Positions 16,711 to 25,353 of a stretch of DNA of 64,000 bases are shown here, piece by piece. The stretch is taken from contig NZ_CP047146.1 of NCBI RefSeq assembly GCF_009834125.1, positions 2,101,501 through 2,165,500 of the forward strand, in the 5' to 3' direction. The notes under the pieces are model-generated. The model did not search any database. It saw nothing but the letters and a program-made list of their open reading frames with translations, and was not told the DNA's origin. This DNA comes from Streptomyces sp. GS7. Lineage in GTDB: Bacteria > Actinomycetota > Actinomycetes > Streptomycetales > Streptomycetaceae. The position numbers and the translations under genes were made by a program. Each line of letters opens with the position of its first letter. The stretch's first letter is position 1.

Positions 16711-16845
16711 GAGCGGGCGCTGGATTGCCTGCGTTGGCTGCTGGCGCCACTGAAGAGGAACGGATGGACGCTGTCGGAGTAGGTCGGGCAGCTCCGACCG
16801 GACGGTGTCCAGCGCCTGCTCGACGACTCCGACGCCGATGCGGAG
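16711..16845 (+). pseudogene. Transposase N-terminal remnant (IS701-like)
   Basis: The frame from 16711 reads ERALDCLRWLLAPLKRNGWT, then LSE, a TAG stop at 16780, then VGQLRPDGVQRLLDDSDADA. This matches the N-terminal pattern of IS701-type transposases (LAPVERKNGW..., PDGVQRLL). It is truncated, has an in-frame stop and lacks the catalytic core. Confidence 0.6.
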
Positions 16846-17290
16846 GGCCGGATCGGCTGCTCCGTGGTCAGCATTCGTCGACATCATGATGGCCGTCGCA
16901 GCCAAGAAGGCTGCTAAGGCGGGGCCCAGGGAGCAGAGGCCGAGGCTTCTGTCGACAAGGCCATCAAGTCGTCAGTCGAAGCTCTTGAGTCCTTGAAGAA
17001 GGAACGGGCCGAGCTGGAGGTGTGGCAGGCGGAGTCCCCGTCAGAAGGGCGGACTCGCGCCCAGAACGATTCTTGAGGCGTTTCTGAAGAAGGCCCGGAC
17101 TGGAGCCGCCTGGTCCGAGTTGAACGCTGAGTACGGCTCTACGGGACTCATTGGGCACTGGAGGCGCGCTGGGTGGCCTGTGGCCGGTGGGCGCGCGTCA
17201 TGGAGGCCCTGGAGGGCGTGGAGGGTGTTCCTGCCGCGCCGCGCTGGCCTCTCCCGCCATTGCGTATGACGGGAGAGGTGAAGCCGGGGG
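16846..17290. other. Decayed coding-like DNA at the right side of the insertion
   Basis: No intact gene is visible. A coiled-coil-like fragment (ALESLKKERAELEVWQAE) appears near 16980-17040. Another frame from 17060 reads PRTILEAFLKKARTGAAWSE and onwards to a stop near 17268. These look like broken genes from mobile DNA, origin unidentified. A 9-bp hairpin (CCTCTCCCG-13-CGGGAGAGG) is at 17248-17278. Confidence 0.4.
17248..17278 (-). terminator. Hairpin beyond the new DUF4191 stop
   Basis: CCTCTCCCG with CGGGAGAGG, a 9-bp stem with a 13-base loop, 13 bases after the present stop codon. It would replace the separated native terminator. Confidence 0.45.
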
Positions 17291-17995
17291 TCATCCTCGC
17301 GGCGAGCGTCCTCGCATGCCACGTCCAGGAATCGGGCCCTTCGGCACCGGCATGTTGCTCATCAGGTCGCCAAGTGCGCGCAGCCGGTCGTTGACCGCGG
17401 TGACCTGGGCGCCCGGCAGGACGCGCGGCAGCTTGAGCAGGTGGGTCCGCAGCTTCTTGAGCGGGACCTGGCCCTCGCCGTCGCCGACGATGACGTCGTG
17501 CACCGGGGCGTCGGCGACGGTGCGCGCCATCCGCTTCTTCTCGGCGGCCAGCAGGCCGCGCAGCCGGTTCGGGTTGCCCTCGCCGACCAGCACGATGCCG
17601 GCCTTGCCGACGGCCCGGTGGACCACGTCCTGGCTGCGGTTCATCGCGACCGCCGGGGTGATCGTCCAGCCGCGGCCGACGTTCTCCAGGACCGCCGCCG
17701 CCGCGCCGGGCTGGCCTTCCATCTGCCCGAAGGCCGCCCGCTCGGCGCGCCGTCCGAAGACGATCGCCATCGCGAGGAAGGCCAGGACGAAGCCCAGGAC
17801 GCCTGCGTAGATGGGGTGGCCGATCACGAAGCCGATGGCGAGGAGAACGCCGAATACGACGATGCCCACGCCAGCGACGACTAGACCGACCTTGGAGTCG
17901 ACCCGACGGGTCATCTTGTAGGTCAGGGCGATCTGCTTCAGCCGCCCGGGGTTCTCAGCGCCGGCAGCGCCGTCTGAGTTTGCCTTCCTCGCCAT
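17291..17995 (-). CDS. DUF4191 membrane protein with exchanged C-terminal tail
   Basis: A 234-residue protein from the ATG at 17995 (MARKANSDGAAGAENPGRLK). It has a conserved start (QIALTYKMTRRVDSKVGLV), two adjacent membrane helices (residues ~42-85) and a cytosolic domain ending RLRALGDLMSNMPVPKGP. From the proline on, the tail is IPGRGMRGRSPRG, supplied by the insertion instead of the stranded KGPMSKGMRMPKGGGKTR. The core is intact, so function is probably kept. TAAACT lies close before the ATG and no ribosome site is seen, suggesting leaderless translation. Function is unknown. Confidence 0.85.
   Translation of the reverse strand: MARKANSDGAAGAENPGRLKQIALTYKMTRRVDSKVGLVVAGVGIVVFGVLLAIGFVIGHPIYAGVLGFVLAFLAMAIVFGRRAERAAFGQMEGQPGAAAAVLENVGRGWTITPAVAMNRSQDVVHRAVGKAGIVLVGEGNPNRLRGLLAAEKKRMARTVADAPVHDVIVGDGEGQVPLKKLRTHLLKLPRVLPGAQVTAVNDRLRALGDLMSNMPVPKGPIPGRGMRGRSPRG
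17331..17345. repeat. Direct repeat, right copy (att-like)
   Basis: ATCGGGCCCTTCGGC, identical to 15649-15663, at the fusion point between the DUF4191 core and its new tail. Confidence 0.8.
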
Positions 17996-18005
17996 ACAGC
18001 GAAGT

Positions 18006-18221
18006 TTACGTGGCGTGCGGACGACGGGTCGCCGCGGCCTCCAGTACGTACTGGGCGTCGGTCCGGTCCTTGGCGCGGCGGCGGTCCTCCAGGACCGACG
18101 TCCAGGCGTTGCGGCGGGCGGTGCGTTGGCCGCCGGCCAGCAGCACGGCCTCGACGGCACGCAGTGCACCGGTGACGGAGGGGATGGGGCGGGCGGTGGC
18201 GCGGAGCTGCGCGGCCTCCAT
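18006..18221 (-). CDS. Small conserved-looking protein (71 aa)
   Basis: The ATG at 18221 has GGGAG about 10 bases upstream. The 71-residue product (MEAAQLRATARPIPSVTGAL...) is basic and alpha-helical with a central RTARRNAWTSVLEDRRRAKD. It lies 10 bases upstream of the DUF4191 gene on the same strand, between lipA and DUF4191. I do not recognise the family. The strong ribosome site and charge pattern support a real gene. Confidence 0.6.
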   Translation of the reverse strand: MEAAQLRATARPIPSVTGALRAVEAVLLAGGQRTARRNAWTSVLEDRRRAKDRTDAQYVLEAAATRRPHAT

Positions 18222-18354
18222 GGTGATGGTCTCCCTCTGACGGTCGGACGGGCAGGAGCAGTACGTGTGGGAGGTGTCTTGCGGTGCGTGCATCCATCGT
18301 CACTGAAGGGTGTTACCAACGGATGACCTGCCGGTCAAACACCTATGAAACGTT

Positions 18355-18399
18355 GACGCGGCCCCACGCCCTCCAGCCTGGGGGAGTGCGGGCCGCGTC
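18355..18399 (-). terminator. Terminator hairpin downstream of lipA
   Basis: GACGCGGCCC with GGGCCGCGTC, a perfect 10-bp outer stem. Partial inner pairing (CACGCCC...GGGGGAGTG) includes a CCTCCAGCCTGGGGGAG-like palindrome of the type scattered through Streptomyces genomes. Confidence 0.6.
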
Positions 18400-18443
18400 C
18401 TCACAGCATGTGCCACGTTTCACAAGATGGCGCGCCGGGCGCC

Positions 18444-19418
18444 TCAAACCGCCTGACTGGACGCCTCGACCTCGCGCCGCTCGACGGCCTGCTGGTAGAG
18501 GCGGCCGGCCCGGTACGAGGAGCGGACCAGCGGGCCGGACATGACGCCGGCGTAGCCGATCTCCTCGGCCTCCTCCTTGAGCTCCACGAACTCGGCGGGC
18601 TTGACCCAGCGCTCGATGGGGTGGTGGCGCACCGACGGGCGGAGGTACTGGGTGATCGTGATCAGCTCGCAGCCCGCGTCGTGGAGGTCCTGGAGCGCCT
18701 GGCTGATCTCCTCGCGGGTCTCGCCCATGCCCAGGATCAGGTTGGACTTGGTGACCAGACCGGCCTCGCGGGACTTGGTGATGACCTCCAGCGACCGCTC
18801 GTAGCGGAAGCCGGGGCGGATCCGCTTGAAGATCCGCGGGACCGTCTCGACGTTGTGGGCCAGCACCTCCGGACGGGAGGAGAAGACCTCGGCGAGCTGC
18901 TCGGGGACCGCGTTGAAGTCGGGGATCAGCAGCTCGACGCCGGTGTCGGGCATCGCGGCGTGGATCTGCCGGACGGTCTCGGCGTAGAGCCAGGCGCCGC
19001 CGTCCTCCAGGTCGTCGCGGGCGACGCCGGTGATCGTGGCGTACTTCAGGCCCATGGTCTGCACGGACTCGGCGACCCGGCGGGGCTCGTCGCGGTCCAG
19101 TGCCTGCGGCTTGCCGGTGTCGATCTGGCAGAAGTCGCAGCGGCGGGTGCACTGGTCGCCGCCGATGAGGAAGGTCGCCTCGCGGTCCTCCCAGCACTCG
19201 AAGATGTTGGGACAGCCCGCCTCCTGGCAGACCGTGTGCAGTCCCTCACTCTTGACCAGGCCCTGGAGGTGGTTGTACTCAGGGCCCATTTTGGCCCGGG
19301 TCTTGATCCACTCGGGCTTGCGCTCGATGGGGGTCTGGCTGTTGCGGACCTCAAGGCGCAGCAATCGCCGGCCGTCGGGCTTCGGCATTGACTGACCGTC
19401 GGGTGCGACTGCGGACAC
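18444..19418 (-). CDS. lipA: Lipoyl synthase
   Basis: A 324-residue radical-SAM enzyme that inserts two sulfurs into protein-bound octanoyl groups. The radical cluster motif is CTRRCDFC and the auxiliary cluster motif is [12 protein letters not shown]. The conserved C-terminal RSSY is present. The GTG at 19418 follows AGGGAG. It lies 158 bases downstream of lipB on the same strand, giving the full de novo lipoate route. The products modify the E2 encoded at 33463-35202. Confidence 0.97.
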   Translation of the reverse strand: MSAVAPDGQSMPKPDGRRLLRLEVRNSQTPIERKPEWIKTRAKMGPEYNHLQGLVKSEGLHTVCQEAGCPNIFECWEDREATFLIGGDQCTRRCDFCQIDTGKPQALDRDEPRRVAESVQTMGLKYATITGVARDDLEDGGAWLYAETVRQIHAAMPDTGVELLIPDFNAVPEQLAEVFSSRPEVLAHNVETVPRIFKRIRPGFRYERSLEVITKSREAGLVTKSNLILGMGETREEISQALQDLHDAGCELITITQYLRPSVRHHPIERWVKPAEFVELKEEAEEIGYAGVMSGPLVRSSYRAGRLYQQAVERREVEASSQAV

Positions 19419-19576
19419 GTCGGCTCCCTAACAACTTCGATTCTTCGGCGTACACCAGGGTACGCCCGTCAAATCGCACGCATTTCCACGTGCGGGTGGT
19501 GCAGTGCCAACCTCGGAGGGGAGGGCGGCATTCCCGCGGCGGTGGCCGCGGGGTGGGGGCGGGCTGGGGGGCGGGC

Positions 19577-20401
19577 TCAGACGGCGCGGGGGAGGAGCTC
19601 GGCGTTCTCCAGGACGTCCCGCAGGTGGTGCTCGACGACCGGCAGGACCTCGGCGATGGTGATCTCGCGGCCCAGCTCGCCGGCGAGCGAGGCGACCCCG
19701 GCGTCCCGGATGCCGCACGGCACGATCTTGTCGAACGAGGTGTTGTCCGGGTTCACGTTCAGCGCGAAGCCGTGCATGGTGACGCCCTTGGCGACGCGGA
19801 TGCCGATCGCGGCGAGCTTGCGGTCCTCGCGGCGCTGGCCGGCGTTGGACGGCGCGTACTCGGGGCCGTTCAGACGCGGGTCGAAGAGCTCGTCGCCGGT
19901 CCGCGGGTCGAAGTCCAGCTGGAGGCCGCCCAGCGCGGCCCGCTCCTCGGCCGCGCCGATGGCGTCGCCCAGGACCCATACGCCGCTGCGGCCCTCGACC
20001 CGGGTGGCCTCGACGCCGAACTCGGCGCAGACCCGGATCAGCGCCTCCTCCAGGCGGCGGACGTGCGCGACCACGTCGACCGGGCGCGGCAGCTTCTGGA
20101 TGGGGTAGCCCACCAGCTGGCCGGGGCCGTGCCAGGTGATCTTCCCGCCGCGGTCCACGTCGACGACCGGGGTGCCGTCCAGCGGGCGCTCGTCGTCGGA
20201 GGTGCGCCGGCCCGCCGTGTAGACGGCCTGGTGTTCCAGGAGGAGACAGGTGTCGGGGACCTCGTCGGCGAACCGGGCGGCGTGGATCCGCCGCTGCTCC
20301 TGCCACGCCGACTCATACTCGACGGCGTCCGCCCCGAAGCCCAGATGCACAAAACGCAGCCCCTCGGGTGCGGGGGTCTCCCCCCGAGAGATCGCAGCCA
20401 C
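19577..20401 (-). CDS. lipB: Octanoyltransferase
   Basis: A 274-residue LipB that moves octanoyl from ACP to lipoyl domains. [28 protein letters not shown], the catalytic Lys in [16 protein letters not shown] and the catalytic Cys in [11 protein letters not shown] are all visible. The GTG at 20401 follows GAGGAG. A ~25-residue segment (residues ~152-190, [19 protein letters not shown]) expands the region between the two catalytic motifs. It precedes lipA. Confidence 0.96.
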   Translation of the reverse strand: MAAISRGETPAPEGLRFVHLGFGADAVEYESAWQEQRRIHAARFADEVPDTCLLLEHQAVYTAGRRTSDDERPLDGTPVVDVDRGGKITWHGPGQLVGYPIQKLPRPVDVVAHVRRLEEALIRVCAEFGVEATRVEGRSGVWVLGDAIGAAEERAALGGLQLDFDPRTGDELFDPRLNGPEYAPSNAGQRREDRKLAAIGIRVAKGVTMHGFALNVNPDNTSFDKIVPCGIRDAGVASLAGELGREITIAEVLPVVEHHLRDVLENAELLPRAV

Positions 20402-20423
20402 GGCAGCTCCTCTTCGAACCTCT

Positions 20424-20441
20424 GTCGCAGTTCACTGCGAC
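20424..20441 (-). promoter_or_regulatory. Palindrome just upstream of lipB
   Basis: GTCGCAG-TTCA-CTGCGAC, a perfect 7-bp inverted repeat 23-40 bases before the lipB start. It could be an operator or a 5' hairpin. No regulator can be assigned. Confidence 0.4.
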
Positions 20442-20713
20442 GTTTGATGCCACTTCTGATGCACTTCCGGTGCCTCCTGCGCCTCTGCAACTGTACGGCC
20501 GCCGTGCGCGCCCCCCGCAGGCGGCCGGTGCGCCGCCCGTCCGCTGACGCGCCCGTGCCCTGCTCACACGATCGGATGAACGCGGGGCGCAGGCCGCGAG
20601 AACGGCGCCGAAGGCCGTTACATTCACGCCGTTCCACAAGGGCGAAGAGCATGCCGGACAAGGTCAGTCGAGCCCGGCGGCCCGGCCCGGAAGGCAGGAG
20701 ACCGGTAAAGCTG
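20442..20713. other. Divergent intergenic region between lipB and the TPR regulator gene
   Basis: No gene is convincing. GATGC repeats at about 20446 and 20459 lie near the lipB palindrome. A GGAG sits about 14 bases before the ATG at 20714. An in-frame ATG at 20651 would give a 21-residue longer regulator, preceded by GAAGAG. Confidence 0.4.
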
Positions 20714-22171
20714 ATGACGGAACGACCCCCGCACCACACGCCCAACCGCCAGCTCGCCGCGCTCATCGCCGAGGCGGGCTTCTCCAACGCAGGGCTGGCC
20801 AGACGGGTTGATCAGCTCGGTATCGAGCACGGCCTCGACCTGCGCTACGACAAGACCTCGGTGACCCGCTGGCTGCGCGGCCAGCAGCCGAGAGGCACCA
20901 CCCCGGCACTGATCGCGGAGGTGTTCACCCGCCGGCTGGGGCGCCGGCTGTCCGCGCAGGACCTCGGCCTGGACGCCTGCGCGCCGGTGTACGCCGGGCT
21001 CGAATTCGCCTCGACCCCCAGCGAGGCGGTGGACATCGTCAGCGGGCTGTGGCGCAAGGACTCCGGCAGCCACGCCGAACTCCGCAAGATCGCCTTCACC
21101 CCGGCCGGGCTGGTGGTGCCCAGCCGGGACTGGCTGATCGGCCGCCCCGACGAGCGCGTCGCGCACGGGGAGCCGACCGCCGACGGCGTGGACCGGGTGC
21201 CCCTCCAGGGTGGCCGGATCTCGGTGCCCCGGCAGCGGGGGGCCGACCGCGTCGACCGCACCCAGGGCGGCCGGGTCTCCTCCGGGGACATCGCGGCGCT
21301 GCGCTCGGTCGGCGAGCTGTTCCGCGCCCTCGACCACGCCTACGGCGGCGGCCACGCCCGGCAGGCCCTGGTGCGGTATCTGGAGCACGAGGCCGAGCCG
21401 ATGCTCCGCGGCACGTACGGGGAGGCCACCGGCCGGCGGCTGTTCGCCGCCGCCGCCGACCTGACCCGGCTGGCCGGCTGGACCTCGTACGACATCGCCG
21501 CGCACGGGCTGGCGCAGCGGTACTTCGTCCAGGCCCTGCGGCTGTCCCAGGCCGCCGGCGACCGGGCGTACGGCTCCTACGTCCTGGTGACGATGAGCCG
21601 GCAGGCCGTTTATCTGGGCCACGGCAGGGAGGCCGTCCAACTGGCGCGGGTCGCCCAGCAGGGCATCGGCAGCGGTGCCCCGCCCACCGTCCAGGCCCTG
21701 CTGCACGCCGCCGAGGCGCGCGGTCACGGCATCCTGAACGAGGTCCGGGCCTGCACCGCCGCGCTGGCCCGCGCCGAACGCGCCCTGGAGAGCGCCCGCC
21801 CCGGCGACGAGACCCCGTACTGGGCGCGGTTCTTCGACGAGTCCCAGCTCGCCGACGAGCTGGCGCACTGCCACCGCGATCTCCAGCAGTACCGCGCGGC
21901 CTCCCAGCACGCCGAGCGCTCCCTCCAGCTGCGCGCCGCCGGCTTCGCCCGCAGCCGGCTCTTCTGCCGGGTGGTGCTGGCCACCGCGCGGCTGGGCCTG
22001 GGCGAGCTGGAGCAGGCGTGCACTCTGGGCGCCGAGGCGGCCCTCCAGGCGTCCGAGATGCGCTCCGTGCGGGCCCATGAGTACGTCCGGGACTTCGAGC
22101 GCCGCCTGGAGCCGTACCGGGACGCGGCGGCGGTGCGCGGGTACCGGGACCGGGTGGCGGCGCTGGGTTGA
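20714..22171 (+). CDS. Helix-turn-helix and TPR-type regulatory protein
   Basis: A 485-residue protein. The N-terminus (NRQLAALIAEAGFSNAGLAR, then YDKTSVTRWLRGQQPRGTTP) resembles an XRE-like helix-turn-helix. The C-terminal ~280 residues are helical repeats of TPR type (LAQRYFVQALRLSQAAGDRA, VQALLHAAEARGHGILN, YRAASQHAERSLQLRAAG). This layout is shared by Streptomyces regulators such as NsdA-like proteins that influence development and antibiotics; membership of that exact family is not shown. It diverges from lipB and converges on the flavin oxidoreductase gene. Confidence 0.75.
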   Translation: MTERPPHHTPNRQLAALIAEAGFSNAGLARRVDQLGIEHGLDLRYDKTSVTRWLRGQQPRGTTPALIAEVFTRRLGRRLSAQDLGLDACAPVYAGLEFASTPSEAVDIVSGLWRKDSGSHAELRKIAFTPAGLVVPSRDWLIGRPDERVAHGEPTADGVDRVPLQGGRISVPRQRGADRVDRTQGGRVSSGDIAALRSVGELFRALDHAYGGGHARQALVRYLEHEAEPMLRGTYGEATGRRLFAAAADLTRLAGWTSYDIAAHGLAQRYFVQALRLSQAAGDRAYGSYVLVTMSRQAVYLGHGREAVQLARVAQQGIGSGAPPTVQALLHAAEARGHGILNEVRACTAALARAERALESARPGDETPYWARFFDESQLADELAHCHRDLQQYRAASQHAERSLQLRAAGFARSRLFCRVVLATARLGLGELEQACTLGAEAALQASEMRSVRAHEYVRDFERRLEPYRDAAAVRGYRDRVAALG

Positions 22172-22230
22172 CCACGCCGACCCACGCCGTCGCGGACGGC
22201 CGGGCGGCGGACCGGGGCTCGCTCGGGGCC

Positions 22231-23505
22231 CTATGCCGCCGCCCCGACGGGGTCCGGTGCCGGGTGGGCGGGGAGGCCGAAGTCCTGGAGCAGTGCGCGG
22301 GCGGCGCGGCGGCCGGAGCGGAGGGCGCCCTGGAGGGTGCTGGTGTCGCGGTGGTCGCCGCAGACGTAGAGCCCGGCCAGTACCCGCACGGTGCGCTGCG
22401 GGTCGTGCGGCGCGGGCATCGCCGGTACCGCGTACGGGTTGTGATGGGCCGTCAGCAGCTGCCAGTCGTCGGTCCGGGCGCCGTGGATCCGGTCGAGCTG
22501 CGGCCGTACGGTCTTGTCGAGGACGGAGACCGGCAGCGACGCGGCGGGGCCCAGCACGGCGGTGGTGATCAGTGTCCGGCCCGGCGGCGTACGGGACGGG
22601 TCGATCGCGCCGGCGAGGTAGCTGAAGCCGATGGGGCCGTCCGTCGGCAGGATCAGCGCGGTGTCGCGACCGGGCGCGCCGCGGGTCCCGGCGGGGACGC
22701 CCGCGGTGTGGTGCAGCACGGTCACCGGGTGGAAGGCGGGCAGCCGCAGCCCCGGCAGCAGTTCGGCGGCGTCGCGCGCGCCGGTCGCCACCAGTACCGC
22801 CCGGCAGGGTATCCGCCCGTGCTCGCGGGTGCTGACGCCGTTGGTGGCGACGGAGGTGACCTGGACGGACGTCCGGACCGTACCGGGCGGCAGACCGGCC
22901 GCCAGCAGTTCCGGGACGGCCGAGGCGCCGCCGGCCGGCAGCGCCAGCCGCCCCTCCGCGAAGGCGCGCAGCACCTGGGCGGCCCCCCGGCTGGAGACCC
23001 GCAGCCGCGGATCGCACAGCAGCGCGCGCAGCAGCGGTCGCAGGAACGTGTCGTGGGTGCGCGGCGGGAAGGCCGGGCGGCCGGCCAGCGCGTCGCAGAC
23101 GGAGCGGTCGGCGGACGGGGCAGCGGCGGCGGCCCGGTCCGTGCGGCGGTCGGCGCGCGAGAGGGCGCGCGCTGCGGACAGTGCGCCCCTTGTGCACCGC
23201 AGCGGGCTGATCCGCTGCGACCGCTGGCCGTTGTGGAGGGCCAGCCCGGACGCGAACGGGCGCAGCGCCAGCTCGCCCAGCCCCGGCGTACGGCGCAGCG
23301 CCACCGGGGAGACGGCCAGCGGACGGCCGCAGCGGTCCAGCCGGAAGCCGTCGAGCTCGTCGGTGGCGGACCGGCCGCCGACCCGTGGCCCGGCCTCCAG
23401 GACGGTGACCGAGACTCCGGCCCCGGTCAGATGGCGGGCGGCGGCGAGACCGGCCGGGCCGGCTCCCACGATGACGACGTCCACGGCCGATGCGGTGCGC
23501 AGCAC
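22231..23505 (-). CDS. FAD-dependent amine-oxidase-type oxidoreductase
   Basis: A 424-residue flavoprotein. The dinucleotide fold is VVIVGAGPAGLAAARHL at residues ~9-25, followed by VLEAGPRVGGRSATDE. The C-terminal FAD segment is GLYVCGDHRDTSTLQGALRS. The middle is typical of protoporphyrinogen-oxidase/phytoene-desaturase-like enzymes. The GTG at 23505 follows GGGAGG by 5 bases. It and the SDR39U1 gene point the same way with a 174-base gap. The substrate is unknown. Confidence 0.8.
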   Translation of the reverse strand: MLRTASAVDVVIVGAGPAGLAAARHLTGAGVSVTVLEAGPRVGGRSATDELDGFRLDRCGRPLAVSPVALRRTPGLGELALRPFASGLALHNGQRSQRISPLRCTRGALSAARALSRADRRTDRAAAAAPSADRSVCDALAGRPAFPPRTHDTFLRPLLRALLCDPRLRVSSRGAAQVLRAFAEGRLALPAGGASAVPELLAAGLPPGTVRTSVQVTSVATNGVSTREHGRIPCRAVLVATGARDAAELLPGLRLPAFHPVTVLHHTAGVPAGTRGAPGRDTALILPTDGPIGFSYLAGAIDPSRTPPGRTLITTAVLGPAASLPVSVLDKTVRPQLDRIHGARTDDWQLLTAHHNPYAVPAMPAPHDPQRTVRVLAGLYVCGDHRDTSTLQGALRSGRRAARALLQDFGLPAHPAPDPVGAAA

Positions 23506-23679
23506 ATGCCCCTCCCGATGTCGGTCCCAGCGGCGGCGCACCCGTTCTCATGCCCGGTGCTGCCGCCGGGGATGCCGAGCGGTCTGTCCGAGGACCGTAG
23601 GGAGGCGGCGGGCCGGCCGACAGGGGCGCCCCGGGGGCGCACCGGCGCGCCCTGCGCCACGAGGTCCGTACGGCCGCTC

Positions 23680-24573
23680 CTACGACTGCTGTGCGGCCCG
23701 CACGGCGTCGATGATCCGCGGGTGCGCGAAGCCGAAACCGGAGTCCAGCAGCCGTCGCGGGACGATCCGCTGACTGCCCAGGACGTCCTCGGCGAACTCG
23801 CCCAGCACGAGCCGCAGCGCCGGTGCCGGGACGGTGAAGAGCGTGGGGCGGTGCAGGACATGGCCCATCACCGCCGTCACCTCGCGGTTGGTGACCGGCT
23901 CGGGCGCGGTGAGGTTGACCGGGCCGGAGAGCTCCTCGGTGGTGACGAGGTGGCGCAGCGCCGCGATGTGGTCCTGGAGGGAGATGAAGCTCCAGTACTG
24001 GCTGCCGTCGCCGAGCCGGCCGCCCAGCCCCAGCCGGAAGATCGGGAACAGCCGTCCCCAGGCGCCGCCCGAGCCCGCCACGACGAGTCCGGTACGGGCG
24101 AAGACCGTCCGGATGCCGGCGTCCGCGGCGGGCCGGGCGGCGTCCTCCCAGTCCACGCAGACCTCCGGCAGGAAGCCGCGGCCGGCCGGCCCGCTCTCGT
24201 CCGTGCGCCGGTCGCCGGTGTCGCCGTAGTAGCCGATCGCGCTGCCGGAGACGAAGACCCGCGGCGGGGTGTCCATCGAGGCCAGCGCGGTGGCCAGGGT
24301 CCGTGTGCCGTGCACCCGGCTGTCGCGGATCCGCTGCTTGTACGCGGCGGTCCAGCGGTGGTCGGCGACGCCCGCCCCGGCGAGGTGGACCACCGCCTCG
24401 CAGCCGGCCAGCCCGGCGGTGTCGACCTGCTGTCCCTCGGGGTCCCAGCGCACCTCGCCGGCCGCGCGCGGCGCCCGGCGGACGAGCCGGACGACGTCGT
24501 GGCCGTCCGCGCGCAGGGACCGTACGAGGGCCGTGCCGATGAGACCGGTCGAGCCGGTGATCGCGATGCGCAT
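23680..24573 (-). CDS. SDR39U1/TIGR01777-type NAD(P)-binding epimerase-like protein
   Basis: A 297-residue atypical SDR with GSTGLIGTAL at residues 6-15, VHLAGAGVADHRW, SGSAIGYYGDTGD and the C-terminal DUF1731-like segment VPAPALRLVLGEFAEDVLGS. It is commonly annotated as a cell-division inhibitor SulA-like or nucleoside-diphosphate-sugar epimerase; neither role is established. It starts at the ATG at 24573 and lies 49 bases beyond the DUF4240 gene on the same strand. Confidence 0.88.
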   Translation of the reverse strand: MRIAITGSTGLIGTALVRSLRADGHDVVRLVRRAPRAAGEVRWDPEGQQVDTAGLAGCEAVVHLAGAGVADHRWTAAYKQRIRDSRVHGTRTLATALASMDTPPRVFVSGSAIGYYGDTGDRRTDESGPAGRGFLPEVCVDWEDAARPAADAGIRTVFARTGLVVAGSGGAWGRLFPIFRLGLGGRLGDGSQYWSFISLQDHIAALRHLVTTEELSGPVNLTAPEPVTNREVTAVMGHVLHRPTLFTVPAPALRLVLGEFAEDVLGSQRIVPRRLLDSGFGFAHPRIIDAVRAAQQS

Positions 24574-24622
24574 GGGGCCATACTGCCCGCAGTCGGCGAC
24601 CGGCGCGCAGCGAGCCGGCCCA

Positions 24623-25141
24623 CTAGCCCCGGAAGCGTTCCCAGAGGCGGGGGAATCGCTCGGCCAGCGCCGCGTCGTCCTCGAAGTCCACGTACGTGCC
24701 GACGGGTTCGGGCGGCGCCGGGGGCAGGCCCAGCTCGGGCATCACGGTGCCGGTCAGCTGCTCGTACGCCTCGTCGGCCGCGTAGCCCAGCTCCTCGGCG
24801 TCGCCGTCCACCTCCTCGTCGAAGTCGTCCAGCAGGTGGGCGAGGTGGTCCGGGTCGTGCAGCGCGCCCTCGAAGACCTCCCGCCCCTGGCCGATCAGCC
24901 AGCAGCGGAAGTAGTCGAAGACGTCGTCGCTCGCGCCGTCCAGCAGCAGCGCGGCGGCGGCCCACAGGTCCCAGGCGTACGCCCGGTTGTAGCGGGACTC
25001 GAAGTGGCGGGCGAAGTCCACGACGTCGTCCGGGTCGAGTCCGAGCAGCCGCTCGACCAGGGCGTCGGCCTGCTCCTCGGGGTCGCCCCCGCCGGCCTCG
25101 CGGGAACCGTCGACCAGTTCCCAGAACTCCATCTCGTCCAT
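24623..25141 (-). CDS. DUF4240 domain protein
   Basis: A soluble 172-residue acidic protein with MDEMEFWELVDGSREAGGGD at the start, then FARHFESRYNRAYAWDLWAA and FDYFRCWLIGQGREVFEGAL, the DUF4240 core. GGAG lies 5 bases before the ATG at 25141. Function is unknown. It may be co-transcribed with the SDR39U1 gene. Confidence 0.85.
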   Translation of the reverse strand: MDEMEFWELVDGSREAGGGDPEEQADALVERLLGLDPDDVVDFARHFESRYNRAYAWDLWAAAALLLDGASDDVFDYFRCWLIGQGREVFEGALHDPDHLAHLLDDFDEEVDGDAEELGYAADEAYEQLTGTVMPELGLPPAPPEPVGTYVDFEDDAALAERFPRLWERFRG

Positions 25142-25353
25142 CACCGCTCCATGATCCGCCCTGCCGACCCGGCCCGCACGCGGAGTCCCCCGGATGCTGC
25201 GGGGTGCTGCACGGTCCGGTGAACCGTGGTGTCGGGAGCGGGGATCCGCCGGGTGACCGTGCCAAGCTTCCCTCGTTGTGCGGCTTGCAACGACGGCAGA
25301 TCCTCCAGATCCCCCACAGCACTCCCCAATTTCGCGAAGGGCGCTTTCCAGCC

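Larger units (their letters stand above)
15664..17345. mobile_element. 1.7 kb insertion at the 3' end of the DUF4191 gene
   Basis: The insert is bounded by a perfect 15-bp direct repeat lying inside the DUF4191 coding end. It replaces the native tail with a new one (GPIPGRGMRGRSPRG). It carries a hemopexin-repeat gene, a decayed transposase fragment and further coding-like remnants, and its GC is visibly lower than its surroundings. No integrase remains. Repeat length and 3'-end targeting suggest site-specific recombination rather than a simple IS duplication, with later decay. Similarity between tails continues past the repeat (GGCATGCG in both). Confidence 0.65.

Noticed and set aside
15649..17345. 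Reading the 15-bp direct repeat as a target-site duplication of the decayed transposase
   Set aside because: It is longer than usual IS duplications in these bacteria, and the transposase remnant is internal with no terminal inverted repeats next to the direct repeats. Site-specific recombination fits better.
20624..23551. A 975-codon minus-strand frame covering the TPR regulator
   Set aside because: It runs through two genes in the wrong phase, and the regulator and flavoprotein frames explain the region fully.
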